This document shows positions 27,073-36,051 of a stretch of DNA of 64,000 nucleotides, one piece after another. Within the stretch, counting starts at the first letter, position 1. Each line of letters begins with the position of its first letter. The translations under genes and the position numbers were made by a program. Below the pieces are notes generated by a model that was not told the DNA's origin, did no database searches, and worked only from the letters and a program-made list of their open reading frames with translations. This stretch comes from Bacteroides fragilis. Its GTDB lineage: Bacteria; Bacteroidota; Bacteroidia; Bacteroidales; Bacteroidaceae. The stretch is taken from the NCBI RefSeq assembly GCF_019583405.1, contig NZ_SZUU01000007.1:124001-188000 (forward strand), in the 5' to 3' direction.

Positions 27073-27821
27073 ATTTCGTAACACAATTATCATTCCTACC
27101 TTTCGCGGCACAAGCACTTATACAGCATAATCACCGAAAAGCTTCCGATAGTCTTCATGTGTGGAAATCCAAAAGAAACAAATAGCCCCCCCCTTACAGC
27201 ATTGGAAGATGATAAAAAAGGAATCCGGCAAAAAGATGCTAAATCTTATAAAAGGGAATCATTATACTCTCTTTTCAATCGATTTGCTAACCACCCCTTT
27301 CTTAAACAAAGAGCTTCTGTAGATCTTTCTTGCATAAAAAAAGAATAAAAAAAGAGTATTCATGCAGAACTTGATCACTTTGAGAGTATATATACGGAAA
27401 AAGACGAAAGAGATTATTAATTTCTTCCAAGTCTTTTGTTAATAACGTCCGAGTCTTTTATTAATAAAGTCGAAACAAATCATTAACTTCTTCCAAAGAG
27501 GTTATTAATAGTCTAAAATCAAAGTCATTTTTCACTTATTAGCTCCGGTTGGAGTGAGGTATCCCAAGTACCATTTCGAAGTTAGACTACAAGATTCGCT
27601 ATCATACAAAACAGAATAAAAGAACTTTTCTTTCTTCCGGCGAGGGTTAAGCTCAATAAGACATCTTTTTGACCTTCCGGGAGTCTGCTAAAATTCATTT
27701 TTCCCACCGGTTCCCAACAAAGATCGGAATATGCCCGCCCTGAACCGATAGAAAATACAAAATGACATTTCTGACAAAACGATATTGGAGTACATCCCGA
27801 AGTTCCTGCCCACACACAGAC
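27073..27821. other. Gene-free stretch between rplS and rokA
   Basis: No convincing gene is seen in about 750 bp. The 63-codon frame at 27157 has no protein-like composition. Bases 27405-27525 contain several imperfect repeats of TTATTAAT, AGTCTTTT and CTTCCAA at roughly 25-40 nt spacing. Function unknown. Confidence 0.5.
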
Positions 27822-27853
27822 AAAAAAAGCTCCAGAATTGCTTCCGGAGCTTT
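27822..27853 (-). terminator. Terminator after rokA
   Basis: On the minus strand a 12-bp stem (27853-27842 with 27837-27826, one G-T pair) with loop GCAA is followed by a run of seven T (27828-27822 complement). It lies 28 nt beyond the rokA stop. Confidence 0.9.
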
Positions 27854-27880
27854 CAGCTAAATAATCGCTTTCATTCGCTC

Positions 27881-28861
27881 TCAGTCTCTCAGGTCTTTCA
27901 ACTCCCAAGCCAATGCACTGGCACCCAGTACGGCAGCATCGGAGTCTTTCAACTCAGAAACGAGCAATTTTGTTTTGCCTTTGTAAATGTTCAGAAGATT
28001 ATTTTCCATGGCTTTTGTAATCGGCTTCATGATATAGTCGCCCGATTTTGCCAAACCACCGAACAAGATAATAGCTTCGGGACTTGAGAAAGCAATAGCG
28101 TCCGCCAATGCCTCACCCAGAATATTACCTGTAAATTCGAAAATCTCCTGAGCCAGCTTATCTCCCTGTACGGCAGCATCGTATACATCTTTCGATACAA
28201 TGCTCTCTGCCGGGATATTGCGCAACAAGCTGGCATCGGTACGTGCAGCGAGGAATTCGCGTGCAGTGCGTGCCACACCTGTAGCCGAACAGTATGTTTC
28301 CAGACATCCTTTACGTCCGCAACCACAGATACGTCCGTCACGACGAACGATCACGTGACCGAGTTCTCCGGCAAAGCCGTCATGTCCGTAAACCACCTGT
28401 CCGTTGATAACAATACCACTACCGACACCTGTTCCCAGAGTAATCATGATAAAATCTTTCATACCGCGAGCAGCCCCGTAAGTCATTTCACCCACAGCGG
28501 CAGCATTAGCATCGTTTGTCAAGGCTGTCGGAATGCCCAGACGTTCCTCGAACATAGAAGCCAACGGCAATACACCTTTCCAAGGCAGGTTAGGAGCAAA
28601 CTCAATGGTTCCGGTATAATAGTTTCCATTAGGAGCGCCAATGCCGATACCCTTTATTTTATCCACCCCGCCATTTGCAATGATCAACGGCAGAAGATTT
28701 TTGCATACTTCATCTGCATATTCTTCTACTGTAGGATATACCTGAGTTTTCACTGCACCGCTTGCTATAATAGTTCCGCGCGCGTCAACAATTCCAAAGA
28801 CAGTGTTTGTTCCGCCAATGTCAATACCCACTACGTAGGGTTTCTCCATGCTTGAATTCAT
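27881..28861 (-). CDS. rokA: ROK-family hexokinase (RokA)
   Basis: A sugar kinase of the ROK family that feeds glucose and related hexoses or N-acetylglucosamine into metabolism. It has the ATP-binding DIGGTNTVFGIVD, the catalytic NDANAAAVGEM, TLGTGVGSGIV, and the zinc motif CGCGRKGCLE. It closely matches RokA, the broad-specificity hexokinase described in Bacteroides fragilis. The open frame reaches 28909, but a promoter-like element covers that end, so the start is taken at ATG 28859-28861 (MNSSMEKPYVVGIDIG) or ATG 28849. It is divergent from the efflux operon. Confidence 0.9.
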   Translation of the reverse strand: MNSSMEKPYVVGIDIGGTNTVFGIVDARGTIIASGAVKTQVYPTVEEYADEVCKNLLPLIIANGGVDKIKGIGIGAPNGNYYTGTIEFAPNLPWKGVLPLASMFEERLGIPTALTNDANAAAVGEMTYGAARGMKDFIMITLGTGVGSGIVINGQVVYGHDGFAGELGHVIVRRDGRICGCGRKGCLETYCSATGVARTAREFLAARTDASLLRNIPAESIVSKDVYDAAVQGDKLAQEIFEFTGNILGEALADAIAFSSPEAIILFGGLAKSGDYIMKPITKAMENNLLNIYKGKTKLLVSELKDSDAAVLGASALAWELKDLRD

Positions 28862-28908
28862 GATACTCTTATTTAAAGGGTTAGTTAATATTAAATGTTT
28901 ATTGCACA

Positions 28909-28939
28909 CAAATTACGTAAAGAAGATTGAGTCTACAAA
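28909..28939 (-). promoter_or_regulatory. Probable rokA promoter
   Basis: On the minus strand TTTG (28939-28936), a 20-nt spacer and TAATTTG (28915-28909) resemble the -33/-7 pattern, the -7 box being one base short of TAnnTTTG. It would start transcription near 28902 and rules out the longer reading-frame start at 28909. Confidence 0.5.
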
Positions 28940-29039
28940 ATCTTTTTTTAAAAAAGTTCACTTCGTTTGCAACTTTTCGTATCAACCGTGCGTCTAATAG
29001 AACAAATCATAAGAAAATTGAAACTAAATAGATGAAACT

Positions 29040-29756
29040 GTGATACACTTAAAAGACATTAACAAAACCTACAACAACGGGGCCCCCCTCCACGTACTCA
29101 AAGGCATCAATCTCGATATCGAGCGGGGTGAATTCGTTTCCATTATGGGAGCATCAGGTTCCGGCAAATCTACTTTACTTAATATATTAGGTATACTGGA
29201 TAATTACGATGACGGAGAGTATTACCTCAACAATGTGTTGATTAAAAACCTGAGCGAAACTAAATCCGCGGAGTACCGCAACCGGATGATCGGTTTCATC
29301 TTCCAGTCGTTTAACCTGATTTCATTCAAAAACGCAGTAGAAAACGTTGCACTACCTCTATTTTACCAAGGAGTAAGCCGGAAAAAGCGGAACGCAATGG
29401 CTATGGAATACCTCGACAAACTGGGACTCAAAGACTGGGCACATCACATGCCCAACGAAATGAGCGGCGGTCAGAAACAGCGTGTAGCCATCGCCCGTGC
29501 CCTGATTACACAGCCTCAGATTATTCTGGCCGACGAACCTACCGGTGCACTGGACAGCAAAACTTCAGTAGAAGTCATGCAAATCCTGAAAGACCTGCAC
29601 AAGACCGGAATGACCATTGTCGTAGTAACCCACGAAAGCGGAGTTGCCAACCAGACGGACAAGATTATTCACATCAAAGACGGTATTATCGAACGGATTG
29701 AAGAGAACCAGAATCATGATGCCTCACCATTCGGCAAGGATGGATATATGAAATAA
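29040..29756 (+). CDS. ABC transporter ATP-binding protein (MacB/LolD type)
   Basis: A 238-aa ATPase with Walker A GASGSGKST, Q-loop FQSFNLI, signature MSGGQKQRVAIARAL, Walker B IILADEPTGALD and the H-loop TH. It energises the two FtsX-like permeases that follow. The start is GTG at 29040: the frame has a TAA at 29025-29027 and no ATG between. The GTG overlaps the stop of a four-codon ORF (ATG AAA CTG TGA, 29032-29043), an unusual arrangement. It opens a five-gene rightward operon with permeases, adaptor and outer-membrane channel. Confidence 0.92.
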   Translation: MIHLKDINKTYNNGAPLHVLKGINLDIERGEFVSIMGASGSGKSTLLNILGILDNYDDGEYYLNNVLIKNLSETKSAEYRNRMIGFIFQSFNLISFKNAVENVALPLFYQGVSRKKRNAMAMEYLDKLGLKDWAHHMPNEMSGGQKQRVAIARALITQPQIILADEPTGALDSKTSVEVMQILKDLHKTGMTIVVVTHESGVANQTDKIIHIKDGIIERIEENQNHDASPFGKDGYMK

Positions 29757-29770
29757 AAACAAATACAAAT

Positions 29771-31030
29771 ATGATTGACATTTGGCAAGAAATATATGGC
29801 ACCATCAAACGGAACAAACTTCGTACGTTCCTGACCGGATTTGCCGTAGCATGGGGAATTTTCATGCTGATAGTGCTATTGGGAGCCGGTAACGGGCTGA
29901 TCCATGCTTTTGAAAAGTCATCCTCCGCACGAGCACTGAACTCCATCAAAATCTATCCGGGATGGACCGGAAAGCCCTACGACGGACTGAAAGAGGGACG
30001 CCGCATTCAACTGGATAACAAAGACTTGAATGCTACCATGGAACATTTCAGTGACAACATCATCAGCGTAGGTGCCAGTCAATGGCAGAGCAATGTGAAT
30101 CTGAGTTACGGACAGGAGTACGTTAACCTTTCATTGGAAGGGGTATATCCGAACTTTACAGAAGTGGAATCCGTAAAATCGACAGAGGGACGGTTCATTA
30201 ATGATATCGACCTCAAAGAACGGCGAAAAGTAATTGTACTACATACCAAAACGGCTGAGATCCTTTTCGGAAAAAGCCGAACAGAGCCTATCGGAAAATT
30301 CGTAAATGCCGGTGGAGTTTCTTATCAGGTAGTAGGACTTTACACCGATCCGGGTGACCAGGGAAGCAGTGAAGCATATATTCCCTTCTCAACCCTACAG
30401 GTGATTTACAATAAAGGCGATAAACTAAACAACCTGACTTTCACGACCAAAGGGCTCACCACGATGGAATCGAATGAGGCATTTGAAGCAGCCTATCGTA
30501 AAGTGATGGGTGCCAAACATCGTTTCGATCCTTCGGACAACAGTGCACTATGGATATGGAACCGCTTTACCAACTATCTGCAATCTCAGAATGCCATGGG
30601 TATCCTGCGCACGGCCATCTGGGTGATCGGTGTCTTTACACTGCTGAGTGGCATTGTGGGTGTATCAAATATCATGCTGATCACAGTGAAAGAGAGAACA
30701 CGCGAATTTGGGATCCGCAAGGCATTGGGTGCCAAGCCATTCTCCATCCTGTGGCTGATTATCGTAGAGAGTGTAACCATTACGACCCTCTTTGGATATA
30801 TCGGCATGGTAGCGGGAATCGCAGCTACCGAATGGATGAATAAGGTGGCCGGAGAACAAACCGTAGATGTGGGAATGTTCTCGGAAACGGTATTCCTGAA
30901 TCCGACGGTAGATATCAGTATTGCCATACAGGCCACATTAACCCTAGTAATCGCAGGCACATTGGCAGGATTCTTCCCGGCCAAAAAAGCAGTAAGTATC
31001 AGACCTATTGAAGCACTTAGAGCAGATTGA
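29771..31030 (+). CDS. MacB-like FtsX-domain ABC permease, first copy
   Basis: A 419-aa permease. One N-terminal helix (about 20-40, FLTGFAVAWGIFMLIVLLGA), a large periplasmic MacB-PCD domain (about 45-270) and three C-terminal helices with FtsX features (GVSNIMLITVKERTREFGIRKALGAKP, then PAKKAVSIRPIEALRAD). This is the mechanotransmitter topology of MacB, but with the ATPase as a separate gene. It overlaps or abuts the second permease (TGA at 31028-31030, next ATG at 31033). The pair probably forms a heterodimer. Confidence 0.92.
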   Translation: MIDIWQEIYGTIKRNKLRTFLTGFAVAWGIFMLIVLLGAGNGLIHAFEKSSSARALNSIKIYPGWTGKPYDGLKEGRRIQLDNKDLNATMEHFSDNIISVGASQWQSNVNLSYGQEYVNLSLEGVYPNFTEVESVKSTEGRFINDIDLKERRKVIVLHTKTAEILFGKSRTEPIGKFVNAGGVSYQVVGLYTDPGDQGSSEAYIPFSTLQVIYNKGDKLNNLTFTTKGLTTMESNEAFEAAYRKVMGAKHRFDPSDNSALWIWNRFTNYLQSQNAMGILRTAIWVIGVFTLLSGIVGVSNIMLITVKERTREFGIRKALGAKPFSILWLIIVESVTITTLFGYIGMVAGIAATEWMNKVAGEQTVDVGMFSETVFLNPTVDISIAIQATLTLVIAGTLAGFFPAKKAVSIRPIEALRAD

Positions 31031-31032
31031 TT

Positions 31033-32277
31033 ATGAGAGTAGATATAGACACGTGTGAGGAAATCCTCGTCACGATAACAAGAAACAAAACACGAAGCCT
31101 GCTGACGGCTTTCGGAGTATTCTGGGGTATCTTCATGTTGATAGCCCTGATGGGGGGCGGACAAGGGATGCAGGACATGATGCAAGCCGAATTCGAAGGA
31201 TTTGCCACCAACTCGGGATTCATGGGCTCCCAGAAAACAGGGGAAGCTTACAAAGGATTCCGTAAAGGACGTTACTGGGATATCGAGAACTCGGATGTAG
31301 AACAAATCCGTGAGAAAGTAAAAGATATCGATGTTATTACCCCATCGATAGCCCGCTGGGGCTCGACAGCCATTTTCGGAGAAAAAAAGTATGATTGCAG
31401 CGTAAAGGGGCTCTATCCGGACTACGCCAAGATTGAAAATCAGGATATGGCTTACGGAAGATTCATCAATGATGTGGACGTACGCGAAGGACGCAAAGTC
31501 TGCGTGATCGGCAAACGCGTTTACGAAAGCCTTTTCAATCCGGGCGAAGATCCTTGTGGAAAGTATGTACGGGTAGACGGAATCTATTACCAGGTGATCG
31601 GTATGTGCGTATCCGAAGGAAACATAAATATTCAGGGACGAGCTTCGGAAGCTGTTGTATTACCTTTTAGTACCATGCAACAAGCCTACAATATGGGAAA
31701 ACGTATCGATGTGATATGCTATACCGTGAAACTAGGGAAAAAAGTAAGCGATCTGGAACCGGAAATAGAAAGCATCCTGAAAGAAGCACACTATATAGCA
31801 CCGGACGATAAGCAGGCAGTCATGAAGCTGAATGCGGAAGCCATGTTCTCGATGATGGATAATTTGTTTACCGGTATCCATGTACTGATCTGGATGGTGG
31901 GCCTGGGTACTTTGCTGGCCGGCGCCATCGGTGTATCGAACATCATGATGGTAACGGTAAAGGAACGAACCACGGAAATAGGTATACGACGTGCCATCGG
32001 TGCCCGTCCGAAAGATATCTTGCAACAGATCTTATCGGAAAGTATGGTACTGACTACCATAGCAGGCATGGCCGGCATCTCTTTTGGAGTATTGATCCTG
32101 CAATTGATGGAAATAGGCGTTAACTCCGGTAAAGACCATTATTCTCACTTCCAGGTCTCCTTTGGCATGGCTATCGGAACCTGCCTGTTACTCGTGACAC
32201 TGGGATTACTGGCCGGGCTGGCACCGGCTTACAGGGCAATGGCCATCCGTCCGATAGAGGCTATCAGAGATGAATAA
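31033..32277 (+). CDS. MacB-like FtsX-domain ABC permease, second copy
   Basis: A paralogue of the preceding permease (about 414 aa) with the same four-helix layout: N-terminal helix around TAFGVFWGIFMLIALMGGGQG, periplasmic domain, then GVSNIMMVTVKERTTEIGIRRAIGARP and the closing PAYRAMAIRPIEAIRDE. I take ATG 31033 as start; a TTG at 31027 would overlap the previous stop. Two unlike permeases with one ATPase suggest a heterodimeric exporter for a lipid, peptide or drug; the cargo is not known. Confidence 0.92.
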   Translation: MRVDIDTCEEILVTITRNKTRSLLTAFGVFWGIFMLIALMGGGQGMQDMMQAEFEGFATNSGFMGSQKTGEAYKGFRKGRYWDIENSDVEQIREKVKDIDVITPSIARWGSTAIFGEKKYDCSVKGLYPDYAKIENQDMAYGRFINDVDVREGRKVCVIGKRVYESLFNPGEDPCGKYVRVDGIYYQVIGMCVSEGNINIQGRASEAVVLPFSTMQQAYNMGKRIDVICYTVKLGKKVSDLEPEIESILKEAHYIAPDDKQAVMKLNAEAMFSMMDNLFTGIHVLIWMVGLGTLLAGAIGVSNIMMVTVKERTTEIGIRRAIGARPKDILQQILSESMVLTTIAGMAGISFGVLILQLMEIGVNSGKDHYSHFQVSFGMAIGTCLLLVTLGLLAGLAPAYRAMAIRPIEAIRDE

Positions 32278-32356
32278 AGTACAGCCTCTCCCCCACAAAA
32301 AGCAGAAAAGAGACACAGTCAAGTATAGAAAATAACAATTCAAAATATAAAACAAG

Positions 32357-33457
32357 ATGAAAAAGTATCTGAAAATCACATTACTGGTAGTGGTAGCCGC
32401 CATCTTCATTGGGACATTCATATTCCTGTACCAGAAGTCGAAACCCCAAACAACTGTATATGAAACTGTCACCCCGGAAGTTGCCGACCTGGAAAAGACT
32501 ACAGTGGCCACCGGTAAAGTAGAACCACGAGATGAAGTACTTATTAAACCACAAATATCCGGTATCATATCCGAGGTATATAAGGAGGCCGGACAAACCA
32601 TCAGACAAGGTGAAGTGATCGCAAAAGTGAAAGTTATTCCGGAACTGGGCCAGTTAAACTCAGCCGAAAGCCGTGTGCGCGTAGCAGAAATCAGTGCAGC
32701 TCAGGCAGAAACCGACTTCGGACGTATCAAGAAGCTTTATAATGACAAACTAATCAGCAAAGAGGAGTTCGAGAAGAGTGAAGTGGATATAAAGAAGGCA
32801 CGCGAAGAATTGCAGACAGCAAAAGATGCATTGGAAATCATCAAAGAGGGTATCACCAAAAACAGTGCATCGTTCAGTAGCACACTGATCCGTTCGACCA
32901 TCGACGGACTGATTCTGGATGTACCTATCAAAGTAGGTAACTCCGTTATTATGAGTAATACGTTCAATGACGGTACGACTATCGCCACGGTAGCTAACAT
33001 GAATGATCTGATTTTCAAAGGTAAAATCGACGAAACAGAGGTTGGACGTATCCATGAAGGTATGCCGGTGAAACTGACGATCGGTGCTTTGCAGAATCTT
33101 ACATTTGATGCCGAACTGGAATATATTTCTCCGAAAGGTGTGGAAGAAAACGGAGCCAATCAGTTTGAGATTAAAGCGGCCGTTCACGCACCGGATTCAG
33201 TACAGATCCGTTCCGGATATTCTGCCAACGCAGAAATCGTGCTGCAACGCGCACAGAAAGTTTTGGCAGTTCCCGAGGGCGTAATCGAATTCAGCGGTGA
33301 CAGCACGTTCGTATGGGTAATGACCGATAGCATTCCTGAACAGAAGTTCGAACGTCGCCAAATCAAAACCGGTATGAGCGATGGTATCAAACTGGAAATC
33401 AAAGAGGGTCTGACCGGAAAAGAAAAAGTGAGAGCTTCGGAAAAGAAAAGTAAATAA
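32357..33457 (+). CDS. MacA-like periplasmic adaptor (membrane fusion protein)
   Basis: A 366-aa membrane-anchored adaptor. One N-terminal helix (about 5-25), a split lipoyl half-motif near 60-85 (EPRDEVLIKPQISGIISEVY...GQTIRQGEVIAKVK), a coiled-coil hairpin (about 95-165, rich in Glu/Lys/Ala), the second lipoyl half (FSSTLIRSTIDGLILDVPIKVGN) and beta-barrel and membrane-proximal domains. It joins the inner-membrane FtsX permeases to the TolC-like channel coded next. The order ATPase-permease-permease-adaptor-channel is usual for Bacteroidota. Confidence 0.92.
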   Translation: MKKYLKITLLVVVAAIFIGTFIFLYQKSKPQTTVYETVTPEVADLEKTTVATGKVEPRDEVLIKPQISGIISEVYKEAGQTIRQGEVIAKVKVIPELGQLNSAESRVRVAEISAAQAETDFGRIKKLYNDKLISKEEFEKSEVDIKKAREELQTAKDALEIIKEGITKNSASFSSTLIRSTIDGLILDVPIKVGNSVIMSNTFNDGTTIATVANMNDLIFKGKIDETEVGRIHEGMPVKLTIGALQNLTFDAELEYISPKGVEENGANQFEIKAAVHAPDSVQIRSGYSANAEIVLQRAQKVLAVPEGVIEFSGDSTFVWVMTDSIPEQKFERRQIKTGMSDGIKLEIKEGLTGKEKVRASEKKSK

Positions 33458-33512
33458 GCCTTTATATATAAAAGAGGTATAAAGAAAATACGAATCACCA
33501 ACAACGCATAAT

Positions 33513-34835
33513 ATGGGAAACAAAATATTAATTAATTTACTGATACTGACCGGACTGTCCACTTACGCTGCACAGGCACAGGAAGGATGGACCCTACGTC
33601 AGTGTATCGATTATGCCATTGAGCATAACATCAGTGTGCAGCAAACAGCAAATTCAGCCGAACAAAGCAAGGTGGATGTAAATACCGCCAAATGGGCACG
33701 CCTGCCCAACCTTAGCGGTAGCGCTTCACAAAACTGGAGTTGGGGACGTACAGCATCACCGGTAGATAACACCTATAATGACATCAACAGCGGTAGTAGT
33801 AGCTTTAGCTTGGGTACGAATATTCCTTTATTCACCGGTCTGGAACTACCGAACCAGTATGCGCTTACCAAATTAAACCTGAAAGCAGCAATCGAAGACC
33901 TGAATAAAGCGAAAGAAGATTTGGCGATCAACGTCACCTCCGCTTATCTGCAAGTACTTTTTAATCAAGAGTTAAGTAAAGTGGCACAAAGCCAGGTGGG
34001 ACTCAGCAAAGAACAGCTGAACCGCATCACACGCTTGCACGAAGTAGGAAAAGCTTCTCCCGCCGAAGTTGCCGAAGCCAAAGCGCGCGTTGCACAAGAT
34101 GAGATGAGCGCCGTGCAGGCAGATAACAATTATCGGTTAGCTTTACTTGACTTAAGCCAATTGCTCGAACTTCCGACTCCGGAGAACTTCTCACTTGCCA
34201 CACCGGATACGGAGTTGGAATTCTCTCCCCTTACTTCACCCGACGAAATCTATAACCAGGCCATGCTCTACAAACCGGGCATCAAAGCAGCCGAATATCG
34301 TCTTGAAGGTAGCGAAAAGAATGTTCGCATAGCAAAGAGCAGTTACTATCCGCAATTGTCCTTCTCTGCGGGATTAGGTACAAACTTCTATACAGTAAAT
34401 GGTAGTGCCGGTTCAAGTTTTGGCAATCAAATGAAGAACAACCTGAATAAATATGCCGGATTCAGTCTGAACATACCTTTATTCAATCGTCTGGCCACCC
34501 GTAACCGCGTACGCACTGCACGCCTGCAACAAACCAATCTGGCATTGCAACTGGACAATACCAAGAAGGTGTTATACAAAGAAATCCAACAAGCATGGTA
34601 TAATGCCATAGCTGCCGAAAGCAAGTTTAAGTCAAGTGAATCGGCCGTAGAGGCCAATCAGGAATCCTTCCGTCTGATGAGCGAGAAATTCGATAATGGA
34701 AAAGCCACCTCGGTTGAATACAATGAATCTAAGCTGAATCTCACCAAAGCATTGTCCGACCGGATTCAAGCCAAATATGACTATCTGTTCCGTACAAAGA
34801 TTCTGGACTTCTACAAAGGACAACCCATTGAGTAA
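33513..34835 (+). CDS. TolC-family outer-membrane efflux channel
   Basis: A 440-aa TolC-like protein with signal peptide (ending TYAAQA-Q). Two repeats of long alpha-helices rich in Ala, Gln, Asn and Lys alternate with beta segments (for example LRQCIDYAIEHNISVQQ near the start, NVTSAYLQVLFNQEL, and the second-half AWYNAIAAESKFKSSESAVEANQESF). It forms the trimeric exit duct for the efflux machine encoded upstream. It is the last gene, followed by a terminator at 34863. Confidence 0.93.
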   Translation: MGNKILINLLILTGLSTYAAQAQEGWTLRQCIDYAIEHNISVQQTANSAEQSKVDVNTAKWARLPNLSGSASQNWSWGRTASPVDNTYNDINSGSSSFSLGTNIPLFTGLELPNQYALTKLNLKAAIEDLNKAKEDLAINVTSAYLQVLFNQELSKVAQSQVGLSKEQLNRITRLHEVGKASPAEVAEAKARVAQDEMSAVQADNNYRLALLDLSQLLELPTPENFSLATPDTELEFSPLTSPDEIYNQAMLYKPGIKAAEYRLEGSEKNVRIAKSSYYPQLSFSAGLGTNFYTVNGSAGSSFGNQMKNNLNKYAGFSLNIPLFNRLATRNRVRTARLQQTNLALQLDNTKKVLYKEIQQAWYNAIAAESKFKSSESAVEANQESFRLMSEKFDNGKATSVEYNESKLNLTKALSDRIQAKYDYLFRTKILDFYKGQPIE

Positions 34836-34862
34836 GAAAAGAGGTTATTATTATTGTAAGTG

Positions 34863-34910
34863 ATAGGGGTGGGAAAAAAATGGAGTGAAGTTTCACCCCT
34901 ATTTTTTACT
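34863..34910 (+). terminator. Terminator after the efflux operon
   Basis: ATAGGGGTG (34863-34871) pairs with CACCCCTAT (34894-34902), followed by TTTTTTACTTTATT. The loop is 22 nt. It lies 28 nt after the TolC-like stop and marks the left boundary of the AT-rich block. Confidence 0.7.
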
Positions 34911-35225
34911 TTATTGCCCGCACAAAATAAAGGGCGAAATTCACATTCCACCCCTTATCAATCAATATTACAATCTAAAAATAAGCTATGCTACGACCGG
35001 ATAACTCACTCTTCCATTATTATACAAATAATGCGCCAAAAACATAACGTCCTAATAATAAAAGATCTAAGGAGTAAAAAGATGTTCGTCAACGAACACC
35101 TCACCTACATTTGCGGACACTATTAGAAGAAAACAAGAGAAATATATGGAAATCGATCAGACTATTATGAAAAACTGAAATTAACATCAAATTGGCGATT
35201 ATTATCGAAAAAAAATCAAACGAAC
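34911..35225. other. AT-rich gap before the ECF sigma gene
   Basis: No gene is supported. Base composition shifts to AT-rich here. An 88-codon frame (34860-35126) starts in the terminator and has no protein-like features. No clear recombination site or direct repeat was found by eye. Confidence 0.4.
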
Positions 35226-35256
35226 TTTTATTATCTCAAACTAATCGCTATATTTG
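35226..35256 (+). promoter_or_regulatory. Promoter of the ECF sigma/anti-sigma operon
   Basis: TATATTTG (35249-35256) is a perfect -7 element. A TTTT (35226-35229) lies 19 nt upstream, a weak -33. The transcript would start near 35263 with a leader of about 120 nt. Confidence 0.6.
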
Positions 35257-35382
35257 CGACCAATTATTCAATAAAATACCAGAATTTCTTCTTTTAAAAA
35301 CACGAACGTCAAAACCGCACACACATCAGACTTATAATCAAATAATTAATTCAATTTAGCATATACTAAGTCTAATCTATAA

Positions 35383-35946
35383 ATGAATAAAATGGAAGAA
35401 CATTTTTTTAACGAGATCTATACTTGCTATTATAAAAAGTCTTTTTATTTTGCTAAATCTTATGTACATGATGATTTAGTAGCAGAAGATATTGCTTCAG
35501 AGTCATTAATAAAACTTTGGGAAAAACTAAAAACAGAATCCATAGAAAAAAAATATATTCTTCCTCTTTTGCTTACTATATTAAAAAATAAAGCTTTAGA
35601 TTATTTAAAGCATGAAAATGTAAAGCATACAGCTTTTGAACAAATGGAAGATTGGCAACATCAAGAACTATCAATGCGCCTGTCTGCCTTGGAAGCATGT
35701 AATCCTAATGAAATCTTTTTAGAAGAAATACAAGAGATCATTCATCATACAATGTCTACACTTTCCAAACAAACCTATCAAATTTTTATGCTAAGTCGGT
35801 TTGAACATAAGTCCAATAAAGAAATTGCAGAAGTAATGCGAATTACTGTAAAAAATGTAGAATACCATATATCCAAAGCTTTAAAAGTATTACGAATAGC
35901 TTTAAAAGACTACCTTCCTCTATTTTATTTCTTTTTTTATTACTAG
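35383..35946 (+). CDS. ECF-type RNA polymerase sigma factor of the polysaccharide locus
   Basis: A 187-aa ECF sigma factor. Region 2 (about 10-75) has YVHDDLVAEDIASESLIKLWEKL; region 4 (about 125-180) has the helix-turn-helix HKSNKEIAEVMRITVKNVEYHISKALKVLR. Bacteroides loci of this type use a sigma/anti-sigma pair that is triggered by the STN domain of the partner SusC when glycan is present. FecR follows and then SusC with STN, which completes the system. Start at first ATG; M4 is an alternative. Markedly AT-rich codon use unlike the genes on either side. Confidence 0.93.
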   Translation: MNKMEEHFFNEIYTCYYKKSFYFAKSYVHDDLVAEDIASESLIKLWEKLKTESIEKKYILPLLLTILKNKALDYLKHENVKHTAFEQMEDWQHQELSMRLSALEACNPNEIFLEEIQEIIHHTMSTLSKQTYQIFMLSRFEHKSNKEIAEVMRITVKNVEYHISKALKVLRIALKDYLPLFYFFFYY

Positions 35947-36051
35947 TTTTTTAGCTAGATCATTCCACTATTTTTTTTTCTTCTTTTTCTTTATTATTTC
36001 TTTAGGGTAAACTTCAACTTAATCGTTATTATTTAAAAAAACAAAATAAGG

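Noticed and set aside
27157..27348. 63-codon plus-strand frame after rplS
   Set aside because: Low-complexity Lys/Ser composition, no neighbours and no promoter; probably chance.
28862..28909. N-terminal extension of RokA to 28909
   Set aside because: It begins inside a probable promoter and lacks similarity to the start of known ROK kinases.
30586..31305. 239-codon antisense frame across the two permease genes
   Set aside because: Shadow of the FtsX-like permeases; no homologous motifs.
34860..35126. 88-codon frame after the TolC-like gene
   Set aside because: It starts inside the terminator hairpin and contains no recognisable domain.
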